Below the pieces are notes generated by a model. It had not been told where the DNA came from and ran no database searches. It saw nothing but the letters and a program-made list of their open reading frames with translations. A DNA stretch of 64,000 bases, taken from positions 3,162,001 to 3,226,000 of the forward strand of contig NZ_LR594671.1 in assembly GCF_901827185.1 (NCBI RefSeq). Reading direction: 5' to 3'. Of this stretch, positions 1 through 7,832 are shown one piece after another. The stretch's first letter is position 1. Each line of letters begins with the position of its first letter. This DNA is from Variovorax sp. PBL-E5. GTDB lineage: Bacteria; Pseudomonadota; Gammaproteobacteria; Burkholderiales; Burkholderiaceae_C. The translations under genes and the position numbers were made by a program.

Positions 1-1187
1 TCCAGCACGGCGCGGGTGTGTTCGCCGGACTCCGGCGGCGGCGGCACCTGTCCGCGGTGAATGCCGTCGAAGCGCAGCGGCGCATCGACCGATCGGGCCT
101 CGCCCACCTGCACCCAGGCGCCGATGGCCTCGGCCTGCGCATCGTCCATGACCTCGGCCGGCGTCTGGATCGGCGCCCACCAGACTTCGTGTTCGTCGAA
201 CTTCGCGCGCCAGTAGGCCAGCGGCTGCGCATTGAAGGCCTCGTCGAACAGCGCAATCAGTTCGCGGCTGTTCGTGCCGATGCCGCGCGCATCGCGAAAG
301 CGCTCGTCGTCCACAAGCTCGCCGCGGCCGATGGCACGCAGCACCGGCCCGAGATGGCGCCGCGCCTCGACGCCGACGAGGAAGAACCAGTGGTCGTCCG
401 AGCTGCGGTAGGAGTTGTACATCGGTGTCCGCGATTCGTCGCGCGGGCGCGGCGGCTTGGGCTTGCCGCCGAGCGCCTGCTGTCCGAGTTCGCCGGCGAG
501 GGCCCACATGCCGGTGCGCATGAGCGAGGCTTCGACGAAGCGGCCGTGGCCGGTCTGCCCGCGCTCCATCAGCGCGGCCATCACGCCCGACGCGGCGGCC
601 AGTGCCGTGAACGCATCGCCGATGCCCTGCAGCAGCGCGGCCGGCGGCGTGCCGGCGGTGGTGATCTCGTGCGCGATGCCGGTGCGGCCGTAGAAGGCGG
701 CGATGTCGTAGCCCGGCCGGTCCTGGTCGGGGCCGCCCCAGCCATAGGCGCTGACCGTGCAATAGACCAGGCGCGGATAGCGCTCGCGCACCGCGTCGGC
801 GCCGAGGCCCAGCCGCTGGAGCGCATCGGGGCGCAGGTTGGTGAGCAGCACGTCGGCGCCCTCGAGCAGACGGTCCAGCACTTCGCGCCCGGCTTCGGTC
901 TTGACCTCGAGTTCGATCGAGCGCTTGCCCCGGTTGGCCGCGATGAAGGCGCCGTTGGGCGTGCCGCTGCGCGCCCCCATCGAGGCAAAGATGGTGCGCA
1001 TCGGTTCGCCGCCGGGCGGCTCGATCTTGATGACGTCGGCGCCCCAGTCCGCGAGCAGGCCGCCGGCCAGCGGCCCGGCCATCCAGTGCGCGAGTTCGAC
1101 GATCCGCACGCCGCGCAGGGGTCGGGCCTCGCCGCGATCGGGCAAGGCGGGGGTGGAAGGAGCGGTCGATGTGTTCATGCTTGTCAT
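1..1187 (-). CDS. Family III (CaiB/BaiF) CoA-transferase, 3' end outside window
   Basis: Family III CoA-transferases move CoA between carboxylic acids and activate a substrate for beta-oxidation-like breakdown; they are soluble. The reading frame runs leftward off the window, so about 395 N-terminal residues are visible and the C-terminus is missing. Near the N-terminus it has the family hallmark around LRGVRIVELAHWMAGP and then ADVIKIEPPGGEPMR, followed by NRGKRSIELEVK and DVLLTNLRPDALQRLGLG. Two in-frame ATGs (1187 and 1178) are possible starts; the first is used. It is divergent from a crotonase gene, with only a 74-bp gap holding a palindrome. The substrate is unknown. Family assignment is confident. 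Confidence 0.9.
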   Translation of the reverse strand, partial: MTSMNTSTAPSTPALPDRGEARPLRGVRIVELAHWMAGPLAGGLLADWGADVIKIEPPGGEPMRTIFASMGARSGTPNGAFIAANRGKRSIELEVKTEAGREVLDRLLEGADVLLTNLRPDALQRLGLGADAVRERYPRLVYCTVSAYGWGGPDQDRPGYDIAAFYGRTGIAHEITTAGTPPAALLQGIGDAFTALAAASGVMAALMERGQTGHGRFVEASLMRTGMWALAGELGQQALGGKPKPPRPRDESRTPMYNSYRSSDDHWFFLVGVEARRHLGPVLRAIGRGELVDDERFRDARGIGTNSRELIALFDEAFNAQPLAYWRAKFDEHEVWWAPIQTPAEVMDDAQAEAIGAWVQVGEARSVDAPLRFDGIHRGQVPPPPESGEHTRAVL

Positions 1188-1195
1188 GCTACATA

Positions 1196-1217
1196 ATATT
1201 GACGATACGGTCAATAT
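1196..1217. promoter_or_regulatory. Perfect 8-bp inverted repeat in divergent promoter region
   Basis: ATATTGAC-GATACG-GTCAATAT is a perfect dyad (8-bp arms, 6-bp spacer) between the divergent CoA-transferase and crotonase starts. A possible rightward -35 box (TTGACG, 1199-1204) lies inside it and TATCAT at 1221-1226 could be the -10 (16-bp spacing). This is typical of a repressor operator over a promoter. No regulator gene is adjacent, so the cognate protein is unknown. Confidence 0.5.
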
Positions 1218-1261
1218 GTGTATCATATCAACAGCCCGCCGCACCCAACCTGGAGCATCGA

Positions 1262-2116
1262 ATGCAAGACGCCGTCATCACCGAGAAGCAGGGCCCCGTC
1301 GCCCGCCTCATCCTCAACCGGCCCGACAAGCACAACGCGCTGCGCTTCGCGGATCTCGACCTGCTCGTCGCCGCCTTGCACGAGGCGGAGGAAGACGACG
1401 ACGTCAAGGTCATCGTCCTCAAGGGCAACGGCCCCTCGTTCTGCGCGGGCCACGACTACAACGATGCCATCCGCTCCTACGGCCTCGAAGACGACGGCAG
1501 CGGCGCGAAGCCGCGCCGTCCGAGCCAGCGCTCGCGGCTGTTGCGCGACCGCAAGCTGGGCATGAACTACATGGCCTTCCAGAATTCGCTCAAGCCGGTG
1601 ATCGCACAGGTGCACGGGCATTGCACGGGCGTGGGCATGTACCTGGTGGAACTGGTCGATCTGGCCATCGCCGCCGACGACGCCACGTTCAGCCACGCCG
1701 AACAGCGCCTCGGCCTGGCGGGCAACACCTGGCACCTGAACAGCCAGATCCTGATGTACGGCGCCAAGAAGGCGCGCGAGCTGATGCTGCTGGGCGACGC
1801 GTTCGATGGGCGCGAAGCCGAACGCGTGGGGCTGGTGAACCGCGCCGTCGCGCCCGGCGACCTCGAATCGACCGTCGAGGCATGGGCGCAGAAGATCAGC
1901 AAGCATGCGCGCGACGCGCTCGTCACCGGCAAGGCCATGCACCAGATGGCACTCGACAGCCTGGGCGGCAGCCAGCAGTTCGCCCGCGGCTATGTGGGCC
2001 ACACGCTCGGCACCAACCTGCGCTTCGAGAGCGACGAGTTCAACTTCCTGCGCGAACGCCGGCAGGAGGGAACCACCACCACCTTCAAGAACCGCGACAA
2101 GCGCTTCGCCGACTGA
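1262..2116 (+). CDS. Enoyl-CoA hydratase/isomerase-family (crotonase) protein
   Basis: A 284-residue crotonase-fold protein, expected to act on an acyl-CoA thioester in the cytoplasm. The start at 1262 is chosen because GGAG lies seven bases upstream; an upstream in-frame ATG at 1169 would run through the divergent promoter. The oxyanion-hole motif FCAGHDYNDA is at about residues 60-69. The position of the first catalytic Glu of rat crotonase (Glu144) appears to be Tyr127 (GVGMYLVEL), while the second (Glu164) is kept as Glu147 in HAEQRLGL, so a classic hydratase reaction is doubtful. An insert with RRPSQR (85-90) and the tail DEFNFLRERR are shared with the crotonase at 10672. It forms a likely operon with the next crotonase. 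Confidence 0.9.
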   Translation: MQDAVITEKQGPVARLILNRPDKHNALRFADLDLLVAALHEAEEDDDVKVIVLKGNGPSFCAGHDYNDAIRSYGLEDDGSGAKPRRPSQRSRLLRDRKLGMNYMAFQNSLKPVIAQVHGHCTGVGMYLVELVDLAIAADDATFSHAEQRLGLAGNTWHLNSQILMYGAKKARELMLLGDAFDGREAERVGLVNRAVAPGDLESTVEAWAQKISKHARDALVTGKAMHQMALDSLGGSQQFARGYVGHTLGTNLRFESDEFNFLRERRQEGTTTTFKNRDKRFAD

Positions 2117-2138
2117 CCTTCCGCCGGGAGCAAGCACC

Positions 2139-2984
2139 ATGGATCTGCACGTCACTGAACTGCGCATCGAGAACCACGTCGGCATCGTGCGCCTCGCCCG
2201 TCCGGATCGCGGCAACTCGTGGACGAATCGCATGAATGCCGAGTACCGGTGGTTGATGCAGTCGCTCGAAGACAACCCGGACGTGCGCGTCATCGTGGTC
2301 ACGGGCGCCGGCCGGCAATTCTGCGTCGGCGCGGACTTCAAGGCGCTGGACCACCATCGGGAATCGGACAAGGACTATGTGGAGAGTTCGCGGCACGAGG
2401 ACATGGCGCGGCCCGGCCATGGCGTGCGCCCGGAGTTCGACCACGAGCTGGTCTGGCACTGGGGCCTGTCGAAGCCCGTGATCGCTGCGGTCAATGGCGC
2501 CTGCGCCGGCATCGCGCTGGCGCTGACGGCCTTCTGCGACCTGCGCTATGCGGCCGCGGGTGCGAAATTCACGAGCTCCACGCCGCGCCTCGGACTGCCG
2601 TCCGAATACGGACTCTCGTGGGTGCTGCCGCGCATCGTCGGCCTCACGCGCGCGGCCGAAGTGCTGCTGACCGGGCGCGTCTTCGTGGCCGAGGAGATGC
2701 TGGCGATGGGCTTCCTCAACGCGGTGTTTCCCGCCGAGGCCTTCGAGGCACGCGTGCTGGCTGTCGCGACGGAGATGGCCCATGGCGTCTCACCCATCGC
2801 AGTGAAGGCCGCCAAGCGGCAGCTCTACGCCGAGCAGCTGGACCATGACCCCGGGCACGCGGTAGAGAATGCGAAGGCCCTCACCGGCAAATTCCTGAAG
2901 CACCCCGATTTCAGGGAGGGCGTGGCTGCGGCGCAGGCAAAGCGGGCGCCCTTCTTCGCGGCGCTGTCCGACCTCGGGCCTTGA
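2139..2984 (+). CDS. Enoyl-CoA hydratase/isomerase-family (crotonase) protein
   Basis: A 281-residue crotonase-superfamily protein 22 bp after the preceding crotonase, with GGGAG before its ATG. The oxyanion-hole segment is FCVGADFKAL (61-70) and the second half is NGACAGIALALTAFCD, then SSTPRLGLPSEYGLSW. Neither canonical crotonase glutamate is at its usual place; the LGLPSEYG type is seen in crotonases whose acid sits further on, so the reaction may be hydrolysis, isomerisation or another one rather than enoyl hydration. It is only distantly related to its neighbour, so it probably does another step of the same pathway. Family sure, reaction unknown. Confidence 0.9.
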   Translation: MDLHVTELRIENHVGIVRLARPDRGNSWTNRMNAEYRWLMQSLEDNPDVRVIVVTGAGRQFCVGADFKALDHHRESDKDYVESSRHEDMARPGHGVRPEFDHELVWHWGLSKPVIAAVNGACAGIALALTAFCDLRYAAAGAKFTSSTPRLGLPSEYGLSWVLPRIVGLTRAAEVLLTGRVFVAEEMLAMGFLNAVFPAEAFEARVLAVATEMAHGVSPIAVKAAKRQLYAEQLDHDPGHAVENAKALTGKFLKHPDFREGVAAAQAKRAPFFAALSDLGP

Positions 2985-2991
2985 GCCGAGG

Positions 2992-3020
2992 CCGAGCGGA
3001 GCGCGGCAAGCGCCGCTCGG
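2992..3020 (+). terminator. Strong GC hairpin after crotonase operon
   Basis: CCGAGCG pairs perfectly with CGCTCGG, and inner GCGC segments also pair, with a two-base bulge. There is no clear U-run after it. Its place between the crotonase stop and the promoter of the next gene suits a terminator. Confidence 0.45.
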
Positions 3021-3083
3021 TGCTGGCGCATCGGCTCGCTGCTTTCCCCATTGACTGGATCTGAATCTTTGTAGATCATTCAT

Positions 3084-3117
3084 TGGGTGACCCAAATTTC
3101 GGAACTTGGATCATCCA
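3084..3117. promoter_or_regulatory. Two 11-bp operator-like sites upstream of Bug gene
   Basis: TGGGTGACCCA (3084-3094) and TGGATCATCCA (3107-3117) are each perfect dyads around one central base, 23 bp apart. Both fit TGGRTnAYYCA, and two more matches 22 bp apart lie in front of the CoA-transferase at 9476, beside a GntR/FCD gene. They are proposed binding sites for that regulator. FadR-type GntR proteins commonly bind TGGT-like/ACCA dyads, which fits. Confidence 0.55.
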
Positions 3118-3151
3118 TTTCTCAACCTACCTGCGAACAGAGGTGACTGCC

Positions 3152-4135
3152 GTGTCCATCGTGCTGAGAACAATCCTCGTGGCCCTTGCCGGCACTCTGC
3201 TGTCCGCACAGGCGAACAGCCAGGCAGAAAACTTTCCCTCGCGCAACCTGCGCATGCTCGTGCCCTACAGCGCCGGCAGCGGCGTGGATCTGCTCGCGCG
3301 CAGCTTCGCCCATGGCATGGAAGGCCCGCTGAAGCGTCCGGTGGTGGTGGAGAACCGCGAAGGAGCGACCGGCATCATCGGCACGCAGGCTGCTGCACGC
3401 GCGCCGGCGGACGGCTACACGCTCATGGCCAATGCCAATCCGCCGTTCATGGTCGCGCCGCTGAGCCAGAAGCCGCCGCCCTACGACGTGCTGACGGCCT
3501 TCGCTCCCGTGGCGCGGGTGGGCAGCGTTCCGCTCGTCATGATCATCGCGGCGGATTCGCCGGTGAAGAGCTTCGTGCAGCTGCGCGAATACATCAAGGC
3601 CCACCCTGACAAGGCGACCTACGCCTCGACGGGGAATGGATCGCCCGGACAGCTGTACACGGAAACCGTGAAGTCCGCGACCGGACTCCGATTGACCGAG
3701 GTGCCGTACAAGTCGTCGACCCAGGCCCTCACGGACGTGATTGGCGGCCAGATCCTGACCAGCCTCGTGTCGCTTCCCGCGGCCGATCAACTGATCCAGC
3801 ACGGACTCCTGCGTGTTCTGGCGGTCGGATCCCGAGAGCGGCTCAAGCGCTTTCCCGATGCGCCCACCCTGACCGAAGTCCTCGGCTCGCCTCAGGAAGC
3901 GAGCGTGTGGTATGGATTCCTCGTGCCTGCCGGCGTCGCCCCCGAGAAGATCGCCGCTCTCTATGCCGCCGTGGCCAAGGTGTTCGACACGGAAGAAGCC
4001 CAGAAGAGCCTGCAGACGCTGGGCATCATCCCCGAGCTGCAATCGCCGGCGCAATTCACGGCCTCTCTGCGCCAGAACGCCGAAGCCGCGCGCAGGATGC
4101 TCTCCCTCGTGGAACAGAGCAAGTCCTCTCCCTGA
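3152..4135 (+). CDS. Bug/TctC-family periplasmic solute-binding protein
   Basis: Bug proteins are periplasmic receptors, usually for carboxylates. This 327-residue example has the family pattern: a cleaved signal peptide (about 1-25, ending ANSQA), RNLRMLVPYSAGSGVDLLAR, VVVENREGATGIIGTQAAA and ADGYTLMANANPPF. The GTG at 3152 is chosen because it starts directly at the signal peptide; an ATG at 3083 would add an unlikely extension through the operator sites. No TctA/TctB membrane genes are nearby, so it is an orphan receptor. Two 11-bp palindromes upstream suggest control by the GntR protein encoded at 8640-9437. Confidence 0.9.
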   Translation: MSIVLRTILVALAGTLLSAQANSQAENFPSRNLRMLVPYSAGSGVDLLARSFAHGMEGPLKRPVVVENREGATGIIGTQAAARAPADGYTLMANANPPFMVAPLSQKPPPYDVLTAFAPVARVGSVPLVMIIAADSPVKSFVQLREYIKAHPDKATYASTGNGSPGQLYTETVKSATGLRLTEVPYKSSTQALTDVIGGQILTSLVSLPAADQLIQHGLLRVLAVGSRERLKRFPDAPTLTEVLGSPQEASVWYGFLVPAGVAPEKIAALYAAVAKVFDTEEAQKSLQTLGIIPELQSPAQFTASLRQNAEAARRMLSLVEQSKSSP

Positions 4136-4168
4136 CCCGCAGCGGGTTGCCCCCATGGACGTCGCCTC

Positions 4169-5155
4169 ATGATTCAAGCCTCCGATACCGAGTTCCATCC
4201 GCGTGACCCTGCCGACCGGATCTGGACCGAAACCACCTACCTCGCATTCAACGTTCCCGAGGCGGCGCTGCACGGCACATGCTATGTGCTCGCGCGCCCG
4301 AACCTGGGGGTGGCGATGTCGTCCGTCGTCGTCGCGCGTGGCATGCGCCGCCGGCCGCACGAGGTGGACTTCTGCGATCCGCAGATCCATCTCCCCTGCC
4401 CATCGTCCTATGCGAGCTTCTCGTTGGCCAACGGGTTGGCGGTGGAGGCCAGATCGCTGACCGACTGGCACTTCCGCTACGAGCACAAGCTCGGCGCCTG
4501 CAGCTTCGACCTGCATCTGCAAGGGCTGCACCATCCCTTCGATCCGACCGACCCACGAGAGAATCCGATGATCGAAAAGCAGGCCGCACATTCCGCGGAC
4601 CCGCGCATCGGCGATGCATGGTCGCACGGGCACTTCGATCTGAAGGGCCGCATCACCGGCACCCTGACGCTGCGCGGGCATCAATACCAGGTCGATTGCT
4701 ACGAGGGCATGGACCGCAGCTGGGGCCCGCGCAACGAGACACCGAACCGCGCCACCTCGTACATCTCCGTGAACTGCGGCGACGCCATGGCCATGTGGCT
4801 GACCATGACCCTCGACGTGACTCCCTCCGGCCATGTGCGCTACGAGCGGTTGAACTCCGGATTTCTCGTTGAACACGGCGTCGTAACGCCCATCGTGGCG
4901 GCGCAGGTCGAAGCCGCGACGGTCGACATGCTCGCGATCAGCGACCGCATCGTCGTCACGGACGCGCGCGGGCGCACCCATGAGTTCTTCGGTGCGACGA
5001 TCGGCACCCGACCGATGGGATCGCTCAACCCTTCGATCGCCGCATTCGTGTCGCTGATGCGCTACCAATACGGCAAGCTCGTCGGCCATGGCGGTCACGG
5101 CAAGCTCTTCGGCCTGAGCTATCTGGCAGAACGACTGGCAGGAGGCGACGCATGA
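4169..5155 (+). CDS. Lipocalin-like hypothetical protein (DUF7064/DUF7065 type)
   Basis: A 328-residue soluble protein without signal peptide or membrane segment. Two beta-rich halves can be seen: an N-terminal part with TYLAFNVPEAALHGTCYVLA and a C-terminal part with GRITGTLTLRGHQYQV, YEGMDRSWGPRN and EFFGATIGTRPMG. This resembles families often annotated DUF7065 plus DUF7064, possibly with a CrtC/AttH-like lipocalin fold; that recall is not verified here. The stop overlaps the start of the following kinase-like gene (ATGA), implying translational coupling and a joint role. Function unknown; binding of a hydrophobic CoA-pathway intermediate is a guess. Confidence 0.7.
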   Translation: MIQASDTEFHPRDPADRIWTETTYLAFNVPEAALHGTCYVLARPNLGVAMSSVVVARGMRRRPHEVDFCDPQIHLPCPSSYASFSLANGLAVEARSLTDWHFRYEHKLGACSFDLHLQGLHHPFDPTDPRENPMIEKQAAHSADPRIGDAWSHGHFDLKGRITGTLTLRGHQYQVDCYEGMDRSWGPRNETPNRATSYISVNCGDAMAMWLTMTLDVTPSGHVRYERLNSGFLVEHGVVTPIVAAQVEAATVDMLAISDRIVVTDARGRTHEFFGATIGTRPMGSLNPSIAAFVSLMRYQYGKLVGHGGHGKLFGLSYLAERLAGGDA

Positions 5156-6387
5156 TCACGACAAACCAAGATGCAGCGACCGCTGCGAGCCTGGACATCC
5201 GCGACGACCCCAGCGAAGCGTTCATCGCCGACATGCGCCAGCGCTTCCCGACCGAGCCCGAGACCGACGCGCTGTTGACGCGCAAGATGCGGCGGCGCAG
5301 TGGCCCTCCGTATCAACAGGTCAGCCTGGCGCAGATGACGAAGTGGCTTCACGCCATGCTCTCGGATCGGATCCAGGGCAGCTTCACGGTGCGCGATCCG
5401 AAATGGCTGACAGGTGGCGCTTCCAAGGTGCAGGTCTCGTTCATGCTGGATTGGGAGGCCCCGGGACGAGGCGCCTGCAGCGACCATCTCGTCATCCGGA
5501 TGGATCCCTCCGAAGCCTCCAACACCACCAGCCGTGTGCGCGAAGCGGAGTTGCTGGACGCGTTCCAGGACCGGTTGGCCGTGCCGAAGGTGTTCTGGAT
5601 CGATCGCGAGGCACAGTGGTTTCCGGAACCGGCCATCATCTACACCTTCGTCTCCGGCGTGGCGAAGCCCAGGAGCACGAGCGCCGGCCAGGTCGTGGGC
5701 CTCGGAACCAACTTCGGCCCGCGCCTGCGCGAGTTGCTCGCGCCGCAGTTCCTGCGCGACCTGGCGATCATCCACACCGCCGACCTGGGCAGCATGCATT
5801 TCGAAAGCATGGAACAGCCATCGGTCGGTTCCGAGGAGGCAGCCCGCTGGCAGTTGAACCGCGCACGGCGCGTCTGGGAAGAAGACCGCGGGGAGGACTA
5901 TCCCCTGATGGACGTCGCGGCCAACTGGCTCGAACGCAACCTGCCGGTGCTCGACCGCACGAGCGTCGTGCACGGCGACTTTCGCAGCGGCAACTTCCTG
6001 TTCGACGGGGCGAGCGGCAACATCACGGCATGGCTGGACTGGGAGCGTGGCCATCTCGGAGATCGCCACCGCGATCTCGCGTGGATGACGCAGCGCGAAA
6101 AGGGCCACCTCGCGGAAGACGGCAAGACCTACCTGGTCTGCGGCCTGATTCCACTGGAGGCGTTCTATGAACGCTACGAGAAGGCGTCCGGCCTCAGCGT
6201 GGATCCACGGCGCCTGCGCTGGTACCGGGTGCTCAACTGCTTCCAGGTGATCACGACCACCATGGCCACCATGTACCGGGTCGCAAAGCTGGGCAAATCC
6301 CACCAGGACATCCTGCTCGCGCGCCTGAAGGCCATCGCGCCGATCGGCGCCCATGAGCTTTGCGAACTGCTGGAAGGAAACCTCTGA
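5152..6387 (+). CDS. APH-fold phosphotransferase family protein (ACAD10/LvaA-like)
   Basis: A 411-residue protein of the aminoglycoside-phosphotransferase/choline-kinase fold. The catalytic loop VVHGDFRSGNFLFD (about 272-285) carries the HGDxxxxN pattern and the metal-binding Asp is in ITAWLDWERGHLGDRHRDLAWM (Asp about 296), so kinase activity is plausible. Relatives in acyl-CoA clusters include ACAD10/11 kinase domains and LvaA of Pseudomonas, which phosphorylate 4-hydroxyacyl-CoAs before removal of the hydroxyl group. The start overlaps the preceding stop (ATGA) and its stop overlaps the next start (TGATG). Drug resistance is unlikely in this context. A hydroxyacyl-CoA substrate is an inference. 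Confidence 0.85.
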   Translation: MITTNQDAATAASLDIRDDPSEAFIADMRQRFPTEPETDALLTRKMRRRSGPPYQQVSLAQMTKWLHAMLSDRIQGSFTVRDPKWLTGGASKVQVSFMLDWEAPGRGACSDHLVIRMDPSEASNTTSRVREAELLDAFQDRLAVPKVFWIDREAQWFPEPAIIYTFVSGVAKPRSTSAGQVVGLGTNFGPRLRELLAPQFLRDLAIIHTADLGSMHFESMEQPSVGSEEAARWQLNRARRVWEEDRGEDYPLMDVAANWLERNLPVLDRTSVVHGDFRSGNFLFDGASGNITAWLDWERGHLGDRHRDLAWMTQREKGHLAEDGKTYLVCGLIPLEAFYERYEKASGLSVDPRRLRWYRVLNCFQVITTTMATMYRVAKLGKSHQDILLARLKAIAPIGAHELCELLEGNL

Positions 6388-6965
6388 TGGATCACACCCA
6401 TATCGGCTTGCGCGCGGCCGTGCGGGCGCTCGCCGATGTCGTCGCACCCGCTGTCGATCCGACGCACGCCCAGGCGCACGACCAGCTGCGGCTCACGATC
6501 GACTATCTCGAGTTCGTGCTTCAACGGCTGGATCACCTGCATGAACGGGAGTTGTTCGAATTGCGTCATCACGTGGACTTGGCCAGGCAGGTGCTGGCGG
6601 TCACCTCTGCGTACGCCGTGCCATGCTCCGCGGCGCTCGGCACTGCACTGGAACGCGGCGAGAAATCCTTGGCGGAAGTCAACGCGCCGCCGCCGACACT
6701 TCGCAACGCCACGGTTGCCCTGGCCGCGGCCGTGGCGCAAGCAGTGCGGGCAGCGCCGCAAATGGCTGCGTCGGCGCGCCAGGACATCGAAGCCCGCGTG
6801 CTCCACGCGAGCAAGATGCGCATCTCGTTCGAACGCTCCTGGTACCTGCCGCTCGGCCTGGACGCGGATTCTCACGAGGTCTTGCCGCTTTCCGAGACTC
6901 TCGGACAGTCGTTCGAATTCTTCGACAACGACTCCCAAGGGACGCGTAGCGGCTACTCCGATTGA
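6387..6965 (+). CDS. Small unknown protein coupled to kinase-like gene
   Basis: A 192-residue soluble protein that I do not recognise. It looks almost wholly helical, with amphipathic stretches such as LRLTIDYLEFVLQRLDHLHE and an Ala-rich middle (VALAAAVAQAVRAAP). The start at 6387 is fixed by the TGATG overlap with the kinase stop, strongly implying a kinase partner. The levulinate pathway has a comparable arrangement, where the kinase LvaA needs the small protein LvaB, but sequence homology is not established here. Its 3' end overlaps the convergent CoA-transferase alpha gene by 13 bp. Confidence 0.75.
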   Translation: MDHTHIGLRAAVRALADVVAPAVDPTHAQAHDQLRLTIDYLEFVLQRLDHLHERELFELRHHVDLARQVLAVTSAYAVPCSAALGTALERGEKSLAEVNAPPPTLRNATVALAAAVAQAVRAAPQMAASARQDIEARVLHASKMRISFERSWYLPLGLDADSHEVLPLSETLGQSFEFFDNDSQGTRSGYSD

Positions 6966-7822
6966 AGCAGCGTCGCGAGCGTGGCTCCGTTCAGCCGGGC
7001 CAGATAGTCGTCATGGCCACCCGCGTGGACGTGGCATTGCAGATAGCGCTCAAAGTCCTGCGCGCTGGTGCTGGCTTTGACGTATTCGCGCAGATGCGCT
7101 TCGTCCGCCTGGTACAGGCCATGTGAAGCGGTCGGATGTGCGCCGAACGGCACGTGCACGACCGCATCGACCAATACCGACGGCAGCTTGGTCAGGTGAT
7201 TCGCGCGACGCACTGTCTCGGTGGACACGATGCGGTCCACGGTCACCACCACGCGCCGCGAGGCTTGGGCCAGCATGACGTCGAAGAAAGGCGAGCCGAG
7301 GAACTGAACGTTGCCAAGTTCGTCCGACTGCTGGGCGTGCAGAAAGCACACGTCGGGACGGATCGCCATCGTGGCAAGCAGGCGTCGCTCGCCCGGCCCG
7401 GTGGGAAGCAGGCGATATTGCTGGGGCGCGTGTCGCGGCAGATCGGTGCCCAGATCCGGAATCGGCATCCAGGGAAGATCGCCCATGCTGGCGCGAAGCC
7501 CGCCGGCGAATCCCGGACCGTCGATATCGATGACTTCCAGCTCGCCGGCTTCGGCCGCCTTGCGGAACTGCGGTGCAAGACCATGTTGCTCGAAGCTGAT
7601 GAAGACGCAAAAGGTGCTTCGCACCGCACCCGCGCCGATCAGCAGATCCGGTGCGATCGAGCCTGGCGCGGGCACCAGCATCAGATCGCCTGTTCCCCGT
7701 CGCACGAGGGCACGAACGAGTGCCATGGGTTGGCTGTTGAAGATCCACCCGCCCAGGCCGAGGCTGCTGCCGGGCGTCACGAAGGCCACGGCTTCTTCCA
7801 GTGAAATGAGTTTGCTTTGCAT
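6953..7822 (-). CDS. Class I CoA-transferase-like alpha subunit (GctA/IpdA type)
   Basis: A 289-residue subunit of a class I CoA-transferase-fold enzyme (glutaconate CoA-transferase / IpdAB group), acting with the upstream beta subunit. It begins MQSKLISLEEAVAFVTPG, followed by SLGLGGWIFNSQPMALVRAL and the core RPDVCFLHAQQSDELGNVQF. The ATG at 7822 is chosen because GAGGAGG precedes it closely; an ATG at 7846 is not needed. It lies 10 bp after the beta gene, so the two are co-translated. The enzyme either transfers CoA or, like IpdAB, hydrolyses a cyclic ketone CoA ester. Confidence 0.85.
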   Translation of the reverse strand: MQSKLISLEEAVAFVTPGSSLGLGGWIFNSQPMALVRALVRRGTGDLMLVPAPGSIAPDLLIGAGAVRSTFCVFISFEQHGLAPQFRKAAEAGELEVIDIDGPGFAGGLRASMGDLPWMPIPDLGTDLPRHAPQQYRLLPTGPGERRLLATMAIRPDVCFLHAQQSDELGNVQFLGSPFFDVMLAQASRRVVVTVDRIVSTETVRRANHLTKLPSVLVDAVVHVPFGAHPTASHGLYQADEAHLREYVKASTSAQDFERYLQCHVHAGGHDDYLARLNGATLATLLQSE

Positions 7823-7832
7823 GTTTTCCTCC

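Noticed and set aside
3122..5098. Long open frame of 658 codons on the minus strand.
   Set aside because: It is antisense to the Bug and DUF7064-type genes, is Arg/His/Gly-rich and has no protein-like motif; a GC-rich shadow.
5152..6387. Aminoglycoside resistance gene.
   Set aside because: The fold matches, but coupling to acyl-CoA catabolic genes and similarity to ACAD10/LvaA-like kinases make a metabolic role far more likely.
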